A model generated the notes under the pieces. That model was not told the origin of the DNA. It searched no databases and saw only the letters and a list, made by a program, of their open reading frames with translations. From a virus: 44,770 nucleotides of DNA. Within the stretch, counting starts at the first letter, position 1, and every line of letters begins with the position of its first letter. A program made the translations under genes and the position numbers. Of this stretch, positions 24,017 to 31,340 are shown piece after piece. The stretch lies in IMG/VR virus record IMGVR_UViG_3300028920_000118, positions 1 to 44,770 of that record; one strand, written 5' to 3'.

Positions 24017-24270
24017 TACTTGTTGATATATTCAAAAGGATTCAAGATGATAAGTTTATATGTTTTGAATACATTAAAACCATGCATGTATCTAATACAC
24101 CGAGTATAAGGTTTACTACTATCCCAAATCTTAAAGCACTGATGCCAGGTGAGTCATCTCACCAAGATGAAATAGAAATAAAAACTTATGATATCATAAG
24201 GTTTAAAAGCCTATCAAATAACGCTATCATAATAATAGATCAAGAAGATGCAGGGAGATTAATGATATGA
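24013..24270 (+). CDS. Hypothetical 85-residue protein upstream of DNA polymerase
   Basis: The ATG at 24013 overlaps the previous stop (ATGA) and follows GGGAGGGGG, which makes it a better start than the in-frame ATG at 23989. The product is beta-rich (NAIIIIDQEDAGRLMI at the end) with no recognised motif. Its stop in turn overlaps the ATG of the DNA polymerase gene, so the chain from 23759 to the polymerase is translationally linked. Confidence 0.6.
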   Translation: MILVDIFKRIQDDKFICFEYIKTMHVSNTPSIRFTTIPNLKALMPGESSHQDEIEIKTYDIIRFKSLSNNAIIIIDQEDAGRLMI

Positions 24271-26597
24271 ACGGTGAAGGAAGGATAATAACAGCAGACA
24301 CTGAGACCGTTGGCCTGTTGTGGGATATGAGAGAAGGTCATCCAGAGGACATGCACATTATTCACTGCAAGGACTTTGAGACGGGAGAGTTATTCACTTT
24401 CTTTGATGACTTCGATGACCGGATCAATGCCGTGTGGCTGGACGAGTATGAGGGTGGATTTAAAGCCGGTTCAATTGCAGATGGTATTGAGTTCCTTAGA
24501 ACCTGTGAAGTTCTTATTATGCACAACGTCAGCGGCTTTGACGCCCTTGCAATTGAGAAGGCATACGGTAGTTTCAAGCGGAATCATTTTGAAATGCGTG
24601 GACCGGGTCAGAAATACAGCGATATCATGCCGTATAAGACCATGGACACAGCGGTCATAAGCCGCGTTCTTAACCCGGAGAGACAGCTTCCAGGGCAAGC
24701 TTATACTATGGGTATCAAGCTCCCTGGACCGCACACAATCGAATCGCACGGTATCCGCATGGGCAGATTTAAACCAGAGCATGAAGACTGGTCTCACCTG
24801 TCTATTGCTATGATCCACCGTTGCTCTGAGGATGTTGAGATAGGTGAAGATATGTTCAAGTCCTTGTTGGTCAAAGAGTGGAGAGAACAGATGGCCCGAC
24901 CAAATAAGATGACCTGGCTTGATATTCGTAACGCTTACTACTGTGAGTTGCGTATGGCTTTTGCCGTAGCAAGACAGGAACAGCGTGGTTTTGCAGTTGA
25001 TGTTGAGTTAATGAATAAACTGCTGGTTGAGATGGATGAAAAGATCCTGGCAGTTGAGAAAGCATTCAGACCTAACATGCCACAACGTATCAAAAAGAGG
25101 AAACTTACACCTGCTCAGATTGAAGGGTTCTGTAATTCTCTTGCAGAAGCTACCGACATTGCTACAAGTTTACAGTATGAGCAAGACCTTGAGAAGATTG
25201 AGAACCGTGGTTCTTATGCTACTACTTACTGGAAGCTGGTGACTGCGAAGGGTGCTTTTCTTAAGAACGTAACCAAGTATATCCCAAAAGCTCGGGGTTT
25301 TATGCACGAGTACAGTGAAGAAGATTTACCTGTGCATGGACCATTTACGCCTTTGGTGTGGGAAGACATTCAGCTTGGCAATCGTGATCAAGTCAAGCAG
25401 TTGTTGTATAAGCAAGGATGGCGTGGTGTAAACTATAACGACACTGAACTTGAATACATTGAAAACAATGACGGGGAGTTACCACATCCTTGGTCAGGCA
25501 AGATAGATGCAGACAGCATTGAAGCTTGGGAAGAATCTGGTAAAGAGATTCCAGAGTGGTGTCGTGGTATAGCTGAATGGTACGTTATTAACAGCAGAAG
25601 AAATCAGATCTTGAACCAGAAAGATCCTGCTTACTTTAATAAAAACAAAGTATGGCCCAGGCAGGCAAGCGGTAAGAATGAATGCCGTGGATTGCTTGCT
25701 AATGCTATCTGCTTTGATGAAGATTCAAGATGGTACATGAAGAGATCAACAGAACACTATGAAGAATTAGGGTTCTGGCCTACTGAAGGACATTGGAGAG
25801 TACCAGCAAGAGCTTTTCATTGTGCTACAAATACTTTTCGTCTAAGGCATAAGGTGGTTGTGAATATCCCATCTCGTGGGCTGTACGGAAAGCAGATGCG
25901 CCAGATATTTATTGCAGGTCCAGGTAATGTACTGTTAGGTTGTGACGGTGCTGGGTTAGAGCTTAGAATGCTGGCTCACTTTATGAATGATCCTGTATAT
26001 CAGGACATCATACTGAATGGAGACATTCATACACACAATCAGAATCTTGCTGGTTTACCAACCAGAGATATGGCTAAGACTTTTGTGTATGCTACATTGT
26101 ACGGCTCAGGTATACCTAACCTATCAAGACAGATGGGCTTGGATTTGCATCAAACTGAACAATCAGTTGAGAAGTTTAAGAGAGAGTTGCCCTCACTTAC
26201 CAACCTTCTTGAACGTGTAGAGTCTGCTGCTAATAACTTTGGTTACATGCTGGCAGTCGATGGACGTTGGGGTAGGATAAGATCGAAGGGTGGAGACTTA
26301 CTTCTTCATACAGCTTTGAATGTTCTTCTTCAAATGACTGGAAGCTTAGTGATGAAATGGTCTCACATCTTTGCAGAGGATATGGCAGTTGAGGAAGGTT
26401 TAATTGCAAGCTTTGATGAATTTCCTATGGTTGCTCATGTTCATGATGAACTTCAGATGGATGTCCAACCAGATAAAGCTGAGCAATATGGTAAGATATA
26501 TTGTGATGCAATCACCAAGGCAGGTGAGTTCCTAAAGTTAAGGTGCCCAACAGCAGGAGAGGCACTGATCGGAAAAGATTGGAGTGAAACACACTAA
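24267..26597 (+). CDS. DNA polymerase, family A, T7 gp5-like
   Basis: The 776-residue replicative polymerase (T7 gp5 has 704) has a 3'-5' exonuclease with ADTETVGL (D11, E13), MHNVSGFDALAIEK and a later CSEDVEIGEDMF. The polymerase motifs are A, CDGAGLELRMLAH (metal Asp D560); B (O-helix), RDMAKTFVYATLYGSG; and C, VAHVHDELQMD (H726, D727). The residue at the E. coli Phe762 position is Tyr (Y608), as in T7, which fits efficient dideoxy use and fast lytic replication. The Gly after it in T7 is Ala here. An extra charged region at about 270-330 accounts for part of the length. A thioredoxin-binding loop could not be identified by eye. Confidence 0.96.
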   Translation: MNGEGRIITADTETVGLLWDMREGHPEDMHIIHCKDFETGELFTFFDDFDDRINAVWLDEYEGGFKAGSIADGIEFLRTCEVLIMHNVSGFDALAIEKAYGSFKRNHFEMRGPGQKYSDIMPYKTMDTAVISRVLNPERQLPGQAYTMGIKLPGPHTIESHGIRMGRFKPEHEDWSHLSIAMIHRCSEDVEIGEDMFKSLLVKEWREQMARPNKMTWLDIRNAYYCELRMAFAVARQEQRGFAVDVELMNKLLVEMDEKILAVEKAFRPNMPQRIKKRKLTPAQIEGFCNSLAEATDIATSLQYEQDLEKIENRGSYATTYWKLVTAKGAFLKNVTKYIPKARGFMHEYSEEDLPVHGPFTPLVWEDIQLGNRDQVKQLLYKQGWRGVNYNDTELEYIENNDGELPHPWSGKIDADSIEAWEESGKEIPEWCRGIAEWYVINSRRNQILNQKDPAYFNKNKVWPRQASGKNECRGLLANAICFDEDSRWYMKRSTEHYEELGFWPTEGHWRVPARAFHCATNTFRLRHKVVVNIPSRGLYGKQMRQIFIAGPGNVLLGCDGAGLELRMLAHFMNDPVYQDIILNGDIHTHNQNLAGLPTRDMAKTFVYATLYGSGIPNLSRQMGLDLHQTEQSVEKFKRELPSLTNLLERVESAANNFGYMLAVDGRWGRIRSKGGDLLLHTALNVLLQMTGSLVMKWSHIFAEDMAVEEGLIASFDEFPMVAHVHDELQMDVQPDKAEQYGKIYCDAITKAGEFLKLRCPTAGEALIGKDWSETH

Positions 26598-26614
26598 CGA
26601 TAAAGGAGTAAAGC

Positions 26615-26938
26615 TTGATTGAAACTTATCTTATTCCCGGCATTATCACCGCTGTCATTATCCCGTTCTTCGCACCGTTCCTCATGGACCTGCTTGCCTG
26701 TCTATGGATTGCACTCATGAACAGGGCGAAGCACAAACCAACATGGAGAGTTGGGACCAGATTCAAAGATGTAATTCTACCTAACGCTGCATCTCTTGGT
26801 GATTGCTATATCACATCCAAGACTTGGAAGTATGTTATACTTAAACAGGTAAGCGGGAACCCAGGTTGCATTCGTATGAAGAAGAGGGACCTTATGAAAT
26901 CTACTACTATTGAGATGGATGTTAGCATACTTAAATAA
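26615..26938 (+). CDS. Membrane protein with TTG start
   Basis: The frame opens with TTG at 26615, preceded by TAAAGGAG, and no ATG lies nearby. The 107-residue product begins with a hydrophobic stretch (about residues 5-34, GIITAVIIPFFAPFLMDLLA) and then has a soluble basic part (HKPTWRVGTRFKDVILPN). A single N-terminal anchor with a cytoplasmic domain is likely. It follows the DNA polymerase gene, and its stop shares a base with the next phage promoter. No family is recognised. Confidence 0.6.
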   Translation: MIETYLIPGIITAVIIPFFAPFLMDLLACLWIALMNRAKHKPTWRVGTRFKDVILPNAASLGDCYITSKTWKYVILKQVSGNPGCIRMKKRDLMKSTTIEMDVSILK

Positions 26939-26960
26939 TTAAGGGACCAGTTAAGATAAT
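26938..26960 (+). promoter_or_regulatory. Phage RNA polymerase promoter, middle type
   Basis: ATTAAGGGACCAGTTAA-GATAAT; the predicted +1 is G26955. It drives the coiled-coil and single-strand-binding genes. Confidence 0.85.
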
Positions 26961-27008
26961 ACAAGCCAGGGTTAAGAGCTCTGGCTATAACAAATAGGAG
27001 AAACTAAT

Positions 27009-27233
27009 ATGAAAACACTTGACTCTATTCTTGGTAAATTCAAAGAAGTTAAAGAAGAATTGATTGACTTCATTGCAGGCTCAGAGGTTGATGTTGCTGT
27101 TCTGAATGATTCAAATGAATCCCTGAAATCTCAGATTCAGGCCAACACAGATACTATTAAAAACATTGGTGGTGAAATAGAGGTGGCAAAGAGATCTATC
27201 AAACAGATTAACAAACTGATAGGAGGTAAGTAA
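27009..27233 (+). CDS. Small coiled-coil protein
   Basis: This 74-residue protein is almost entirely amphipathic helix (SILGKFKEVKEELIDFIAGS, then SQIQANTDTIKNIGG and AKRSIKQINKLIGG) with heptad spacing, so it probably oligomerises. It sits one base upstream of the single-strand-binding gene (TAACATGG) under the same promoter, which hints at a replication accessory. The family is not recognised. Confidence 0.65.
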   Translation: MKTLDSILGKFKEVKEELIDFIAGSEVDVAVLNDSNESLKSQIQANTDTIKNIGGEIEVAKRSIKQINKLIGGK

Positions 27234-27234
27234 C

Positions 27235-27972
27235 ATGGCGTATGAAGGTTTTGATTACGGGACAGAAGAAGAAATCAAAGAGCCTGGTGGAGATTTTAAG
27301 AACCCAACCGAAGGTGATCACTCAGCCAGACTCCGTTCATTGATTCATGTCGGCATGTACCGGGAAACATTCAAGGGTGAAAAGAAGAAACCATTCCCCC
27401 AGGTCATTGCCATCTTTGAACTGAAAGAGGATGATGATTTTGAAGATGACGGTATCACTCCACTTACAATTTCCAAATCTTTTCCCTTGAAGAAAGGGGA
27501 CCGTGCATTCTGCACAAAGTTCCTGGCTGCTCTCGATCCTCAGAAGAAAGCCAAGGGCTTCGATGACGTAATTGGTGCCGCTTGCACTGTCACCTGTAAA
27601 GGTGGGAAGGAGAAGAACGAAGATGGTACACCCAAGTATATTAATTTCGGCGGTCTGTCTGGCTTACCTGCAAAGTTCTCTGCCATGCTTGACCCCCTCA
27701 CAGTGGAAGGCGTGGGTCATGTACCTTTTGACCAGATCAGTAAGGAAGCTATCCTTGAACTTAACCCTGTGAAGGATGTAAATATGGTACTCATGGAGTC
27801 TGAGAATTATTCCGGCTCAAAGGCAGAGAGTATTATCAATTCCATTCGGAAGGACAATCCTGACTTTGCAGCTCGTAAAAAGAAAGATGAAGATGCCGGT
27901 CAGGACAACGAGAAAGCTCAGGAGAAGCCGATTGAGAAAGAAGCAGACCTGGACGACCAGGAAGAATTTTAA
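27235..27972 (+). CDS. Single-stranded DNA-binding protein, T7 gp2.5-like role
   Basis: The 245-residue protein (T7 gp2.5 has 232) has a beta-rich, Lys-bearing core suited to an OB fold (FPQVIAIFELKEDDDFEDDG, KYINFGGLSGLPAKF). It ends in a long acidic tail finishing DLDDQEEF. In T7 gp2.5 an acidic tail with a terminal Phe contacts polymerase and helicase. Location among replication genes fits. Sequence alone does not show clear homology to gp2.5, so the role is inferred from architecture. Its stop overlaps a 23-residue microgene (TAATG). Confidence 0.7.
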   Translation: MAYEGFDYGTEEEIKEPGGDFKNPTEGDHSARLRSLIHVGMYRETFKGEKKKPFPQVIAIFELKEDDDFEDDGITPLTISKSFPLKKGDRAFCTKFLAALDPQKKAKGFDDVIGAACTVTCKGGKEKNEDGTPKYINFGGLSGLPAKFSAMLDPLTVEGVGHVPFDQISKEAILELNPVKDVNMVLMESENYSGSKAESIINSIRKDNPDFAARKKKDEDAGQDNEKAQEKPIEKEADLDDQEEF

Positions 27973-28043
27973 TGGACCCTATCACGTTCATTTGTGTGTC
28001 ACTGGTGCTGGCATTTTTGATAGCTCCGCCACTCAGTCGGTAA
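27972..28043 (+). CDS. 23-residue hydrophobic microprotein
   Basis: MDPITFICVSLVLAFLIAPP plus three residues forms a single membrane helix. The ATG overlaps the stop of the single-strand-binding gene and its own TAA is the edge of the next promoter. Translation would depend on coupling. It may be real, or a chance frame in a short gap. Confidence 0.35.
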   Translation: MDPITFICVSLVLAFLIAPPLSR

Positions 28044-28064
28044 TTAGGGACCAGTTAAGATAAG
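28042..28064 (+). promoter_or_regulatory. Phage RNA polymerase promoter, middle type
   Basis: AATTAGGGACCAGTTAA-GATAAG; the predicted +1 is G28059. It is identical over -17 to +6 to the copy at 20570 except at -10 (G for A). It serves a single small gene closed by a terminator. Confidence 0.86.
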
Positions 28065-28108
28065 AGAAGCATTAAGCAACAACAACATATACTTAGGAGG
28101 TTAACATT

Positions 28109-28387
28109 ATGGCAGAAGTAATCGAAGTATTTGGACAGTTCGCAACCAAAGTAAATGGTAAAGTAAAGATGTTCGCAATCAAAGGCGAAGCTGAATCAGC
28201 AGCCGTTATGGAAGAACAGGCCGGTGCATTCCAGGAACGTGCCACAGCTTACTGTGTCTCCCGTGAACTGGATGTGGAATCCAAGATGGCAAAAGGGAAG
28301 ATGAATGTTATCATTGACTTCCTTGCCTTTGAAGTTGCCGGAGCGCCCGAGGAAACTGAACCCAAGGAAGCTCCCGAAGAGTTCTAA
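28109..28387 (+). CDS. Small acidic-tailed protein, single-gene transcription unit
   Basis: The 92-residue protein has a compact alpha/beta core (EVFGQFATKVNGKVKMFAIK, KGKMNVIIDFLAFEV) and an acidic tail ending EEF, the same last three residues as the single-strand-binding protein two genes upstream. It has its own promoter, an AGGAGG ribosome site and its own terminator, so it is probably made in large amounts. A second fork-binding or inhibitor protein that uses the same docking partner is a reasonable guess. No family is recognised. Confidence 0.65.
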   Translation: MAEVIEVFGQFATKVNGKVKMFAIKGEAESAAVMEEQAGAFQERATAYCVSRELDVESKMAKGKMNVIIDFLAFEVAGAPEETEPKEAPEEF

Positions 28388-28405
28388 ACTTACCCGGTGC
28401 CATGG

Positions 28406-28435
28406 CCCCACTCGTTAATTCGGGTGGGGTCTTTT
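28406..28435 (+). terminator. Terminator with TTAATT loop
   Basis: A 9-bp stem CCCCACTCG/CGGGTGGGG with one T-G wobble closes on exactly TTAATT and is followed by TCTTTTCG. Confidence 0.87.
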
Positions 28436-28448
28436 CGTTAAGCAAGTT

Positions 28449-28465
28449 GTCTAACACTGTTAGAC
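28449..28465 (+). promoter_or_regulatory. Hairpin GTCTAAC-ACT-GTTAGAC before exonuclease gene
   Basis: It is followed by TTAAGGAGG, the ribosome site of the gene at 28478. No promoter lies between the upstream terminator and this gene, so the gene relies on read-through. Confidence 0.8.
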
Positions 28466-28477
28466 TTAAGGAGGTAT

Positions 28478-29716
28478 ATGGCGTTTGATTACGGAGTATA
28501 CGAAAAGTTAATGAGTGTCTCTGGATATTCAGATGTTAAGAGGTGGCCGACCGATGGTGAGATGGTTGGCTTATTTGATGCAGATACCGTTCCATACATA
28601 GTTGGTTATACCAGCACTGAACATGAGTACCTGCAATTCAAGAGAGCCAAGCACCCGTTCGAGACTGACGTATGGAAAGCTAAAATCAGCCATGCCAGTC
28701 ATATAATCAATTCAACTTTGGCTGCTGCTGGATGTGATGCTGCTATGTTCTATTTAACTGATAGCTTCAAGAACTTCCGGCTGGCTATTGGTACTCAAAA
28801 GGAATACAAAGGACAGCGCAAGCAGGAGAAGCCTCCCTTCTTTCAAGAGATCAAGAGTTGGATAAGATCCTTTCACAGTGCCAAGATGTCAAACCTATGT
28901 GAAGCTGACGATGAGATCAGCATTGAAGCATGGAGAAGACATGTAGAGTTTGCAACTGCCAATGGTAAAGAGAATCTATTTACCGAGATGCACCGGAGGT
29001 TCTCTGGATTCTGCATCTTATCCCAGGATAAAGACCTTAACATCATCCCAGGTATGCACAATACAGTGGGCAAGGATTGTGATCCTCTGAATGCTATATG
29101 GGTTGATCGCATCGGCTGGCTTGAACCTAAGTACAAAGAGGTTGAGGTCAATGCCTATGAATACTGGCCGTTGTTCAACGGCAAGGCAGTAAACCCAAAG
29201 CACCTATTCACCTTTGATGACAAGGATGAAGAACTCACACCAAGAGATTTCTCCTGGGTGCAGGAAGAAGAGAATGGATGGGAGAAGCAATACCTATGGT
29301 ATAGCATAGACTTAAAAGCCCATGCTCATTGTCAGGATACAGTTACCCGTGGTGCCAGAAAAGGTGAAGGTAAGTACAAGAGGATCAAGGTAGGAAAGAA
29401 AATGAAGCAGAACATTGACAAGCTTAAAGGTGCTGGTCTTATCTTCTTCTACGCCCAGGTCATTATGGGAGATGCCGTCGATAACTACCCTGGACTACCA
29501 GGCTATGGACCGAAGAAAGCATTTGATATTCTGGATGGTGCAAGTACAGAGTATGAGATGTATCACCGTGTTCTTGCTGCATACCGTGAATACTATCGGA
29601 AGTCTGACAAAGCTCTTGAGAGGTTGACAGAGCAAGGCCAACTTGCCTGGATGCAGACAAAGAAGTTTGAACTGTGGGAACCACCCACCAAGAATAAAGG
29701 ATCTTTCCCATTATGA
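28478..29716 (+). CDS. 5'-3' exonuclease / flap nuclease, T7 gp6-like role
   Basis: The 412-residue protein (T7 gp6 has about 300) belongs to the FEN/5'-nuclease family. It shows an early metal-binding Asp (LFDADTVPYI), EYKGQRKQEKP in the arch region, CEADDEI, ILSQDKDLNI, and the helix-hairpin-helix GDAVDNYPGLPGYGPKKA. It should remove RNA primers and digest host DNA, as gp6 does. An inserted stretch at about residues 190-300 explains the extra length. The last four bases overlap the resolvase gene (ATGA). Confidence 0.87.
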   Translation: MAFDYGVYEKLMSVSGYSDVKRWPTDGEMVGLFDADTVPYIVGYTSTEHEYLQFKRAKHPFETDVWKAKISHASHIINSTLAAAGCDAAMFYLTDSFKNFRLAIGTQKEYKGQRKQEKPPFFQEIKSWIRSFHSAKMSNLCEADDEISIEAWRRHVEFATANGKENLFTEMHRRFSGFCILSQDKDLNIIPGMHNTVGKDCDPLNAIWVDRIGWLEPKYKEVEVNAYEYWPLFNGKAVNPKHLFTFDDKDEELTPRDFSWVQEEENGWEKQYLWYSIDLKAHAHCQDTVTRGARKGEGKYKRIKVGKKMKQNIDKLKGAGLIFFYAQVIMGDAVDNYPGLPGYGPKKAFDILDGASTEYEMYHRVLAAYREYYRKSDKALERLTEQGQLAWMQTKKFELWEPPTKNKGSFPL

Positions 29717-30102
29717 AGATGAAGCAAAGTGATAGACCCATCGTCATCCGAGAACTTATGGTTAAGCAGAATGGACTCTGTCCTATCTGTGGAAAGGATC
29801 TGACAAGGACTCCATCCAAGAACATAGTCATTGATCACGACCATCAGACAGGATATGTCCGTGCTGCTGTCCACCGTGGATGCAATGGAGTGGAAGGTAA
29901 GATCAAAGCATATGGTATCCGATGGGGAAAGGCGAAGAGTATTGATGGTCTGGCCCGGTTATTTCAAAGGCTGGTAGATTACTGGACTTTGCACCAGGAA
30001 CCGCAGACAGACTGGATTTACTACAAACATAAGACTGCCGCCGAGAAACGTGCAGCCTATAACGCTAAACGAAGGAGGGCAAGAGCGAATGCAAAGAAAT
30101 GA
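29713..30102 (+). CDS. Recombination endonuclease VII-like Holliday resolvase
   Basis: This 129-residue His-Me-finger nuclease should cut branched DNA before packaging, the job of T7 gp3. The zinc and active-site region reads CPICGKDL (C23, C26), IDHDHQTGYVRAAVHRGCN (D41, H42, D43, H44; H54 and C57). His54 stands where many endonuclease VII proteins have a third Cys. The tail is very basic, ending KRRRARANAKK. It overlaps the exonuclease gene by four bases. Confidence 0.86.
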   Translation: MKMKQSDRPIVIRELMVKQNGLCPICGKDLTRTPSKNIVIDHDHQTGYVRAAVHRGCNGVEGKIKAYGIRWGKAKSIDGLARLFQRLVDYWTLHQEPQTDWIYYKHKTAAEKRAAYNAKRRRARANAKK

Positions 30103-30295
30103 AATCATGAAGCACTTTAAGTTTGACCATTTACCTGAAAGGTTGTAGGAGATCAGCTTGCCGTGCTGCAACTTGGCACTTACTATGAATAAGGACTTAC
30201 CTAATTGTGCTGAGAAGTCAGCAGGTTTGAGGAAGTTACTTGAGGCAAAGGATTGTTTCGTTAGAGCATCAATTGAAGAGAAGGAGGTAGGATAA
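30089..30295 (+). pseudogene. Small phage hairpin-protein gene interrupted by TAG
   Basis: The frame starts at an ATG with GAAGGAGG upstream and reads KHFKFDHLPERL, then TAG (30146-48). It then continues open for 48 codons with EISLPCCNLALTMNKDLPNC and GLRKLLEAKDCFVRASIEEK to TAA. Together this matches a common phage family with the pattern LP..LQ.(V/I)S.P...LA...LP...E...LRKLLEAKD..VRA, in which the TAG position is Gln, so one CAG-to-TAG change explains it. The family may belong with Acb2/Tad1-type helical-hairpin nucleotide sponges; that link is from memory and unverified. The final TAA still overlaps the next ATG. Confidence 0.65.
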
Positions 30296-30774
30296 TGCTT
30301 AAAGCAATGACTGTTAAATGGAATCGTGACCGTGGACTTCTTGATAAGTTTGACCCAAAGCTTGAACTTAAGATGCTGAGTGAAGAAGCCAAGGAGTTCT
30401 ATGCTGCTGAAACGCTGGCTCATATGCTGGCCGAATATGCTGACTTCATCTTCGTACTGGATGGGACCAAAGCCAAGTTCGGAAGCCAGTTAATTGATTC
30501 GCATCTTGATATTGATCTGCGTGTCAAGACTTATGGTGACATAATGGAATGGGCCAACAGGATAAGGTGTAATATCGAAACCTGCATAGGCTCTGCTCTT
30601 GGCAATCAGTACAATGAGATCAGTGGTCTTGTTGAGATGGCAAGAGGTATAGTCATTCAGTGCAACAACCTGAAAGGGAAGAAGAAGAATGCAGATGGAA
30701 AGGTAATTAAGAACACTGAACATGTAGATCCGGTTGAGCGTATCCAAGCTGAACTGGACAGGTTGGGTTTCTGA
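30295..30774 (+). CDS. MazG-like nucleotide pyrophosphohydrolase
   Basis: This 159-residue helical protein carries the all-alpha NTP-pyrophosphatase pattern: EEAKEF (E30, E31, E34) followed by AEYADF (E47, D50), the acidic residues that bind magnesium in MazG and dUTPase relatives. The later helices are less typical. Such phage enzymes hydrolyse (d)NTPs or ppGpp-like nucleotides and commonly sit beside ThyX and ribonucleotide reductase genes, as here. Its ATG overlaps the preceding interrupted gene and its TGA overlaps the next ATG. Confidence 0.68.
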   Translation: MLKAMTVKWNRDRGLLDKFDPKLELKMLSEEAKEFYAAETLAHMLAEYADFIFVLDGTKAKFGSQLIDSHLDIDLRVKTYGDIMEWANRIRCNIETCIGSALGNQYNEISGLVEMARGIVIQCNNLKGKKKNADGKVIKNTEHVDPVERIQAELDRLGF

Positions 30775-31340
30775 TGATACCTATGGTGGAAGTTGAAAAG
30801 ATAACAGACCTGGACTTGCTTCAATGGGCTTGCAGTATGACTATTGATAGTGAATCAGAGATGACACTTGAACGCATCTATAGGAATGAACACTCTCCTA
30901 TGCGTACTCAATTGTTTAAGGTTGGTATGTACGGCCTACCTACCTTTGTCTCAACCCACTTCATGCGTCACCCTATTGGGGTTGTGGCTCACTTCGGTAA
31001 GACTCTCAGAGATGACAGAGGTGGACCAGATGATGCGAACAGATGGACACCCACTAACCATGGTATGGTATTGAATGCTCAAGCACTGGTTAATATGGCA
31101 AGGAAGAGACTGTGTTTCAAGTCTCACATCGCTACAGTCAGACAGATGCTGCTTATCAAGCAAGCGGTTGGGAAGGTTGATCAGGCGCTGGCAAGATACA
31201 TGATACCTGAATGCGTATATCGTGGAGGCGTATGTCATGAGGATAAGATGTGTGGTAAACGGAAACATATTAAACATTGGAAGGAGGTTGACATTGTCAG
31301 AGAATATATGGAAGACGAGCTTTGCCAAGAATATCTTTGA
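30774..31340 (+). CDS. ThyX-like protein (flavin-dependent thymidylate synthase family, divergent)
   Basis: The 188-residue protein matches the phage branch of ThyX-like proteins: RNEHSPMRTQLF, a THFMRHPIGVVAHF segment in place of the classic RHR motif, RWTPTNHGMVLNAQALVNMA with RKRLC, and a cysteine-rich end (ECVYRGGVCHEDKMCG). Family members are annotated as thymidylate synthase, but the canonical RHRxxSxNExSxR is not intact here, so activity is uncertain. It lies between the pyrophosphohydrolase and ribonucleotide reductase genes, all linked by overlaps. Confidence 0.65.
   Translation: MIPMVEVEKITDLDLLQWACSMTIDSESEMTLERIYRNEHSPMRTQLFKVGMYGLPTFVSTHFMRHPIGVVAHFGKTLRDDRGGPDDANRWTPTNHGMVLNAQALVNMARKRLCFKSHIATVRQMLLIKQAVGKVDQALARYMIPECVYRGGVCHEDKMCGKRKHIKHWKEVDIVREYMEDELCQEYL

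Noticed and set aside
30089-30295. Possible reassignment of TAG to Gln, as in some crAss-like phages
   Set aside because: TAG ends several sound genes here (for example at 479-481, 11671-11673, 33331-33333, 42292-42294), and no suppressor tRNA is visible.
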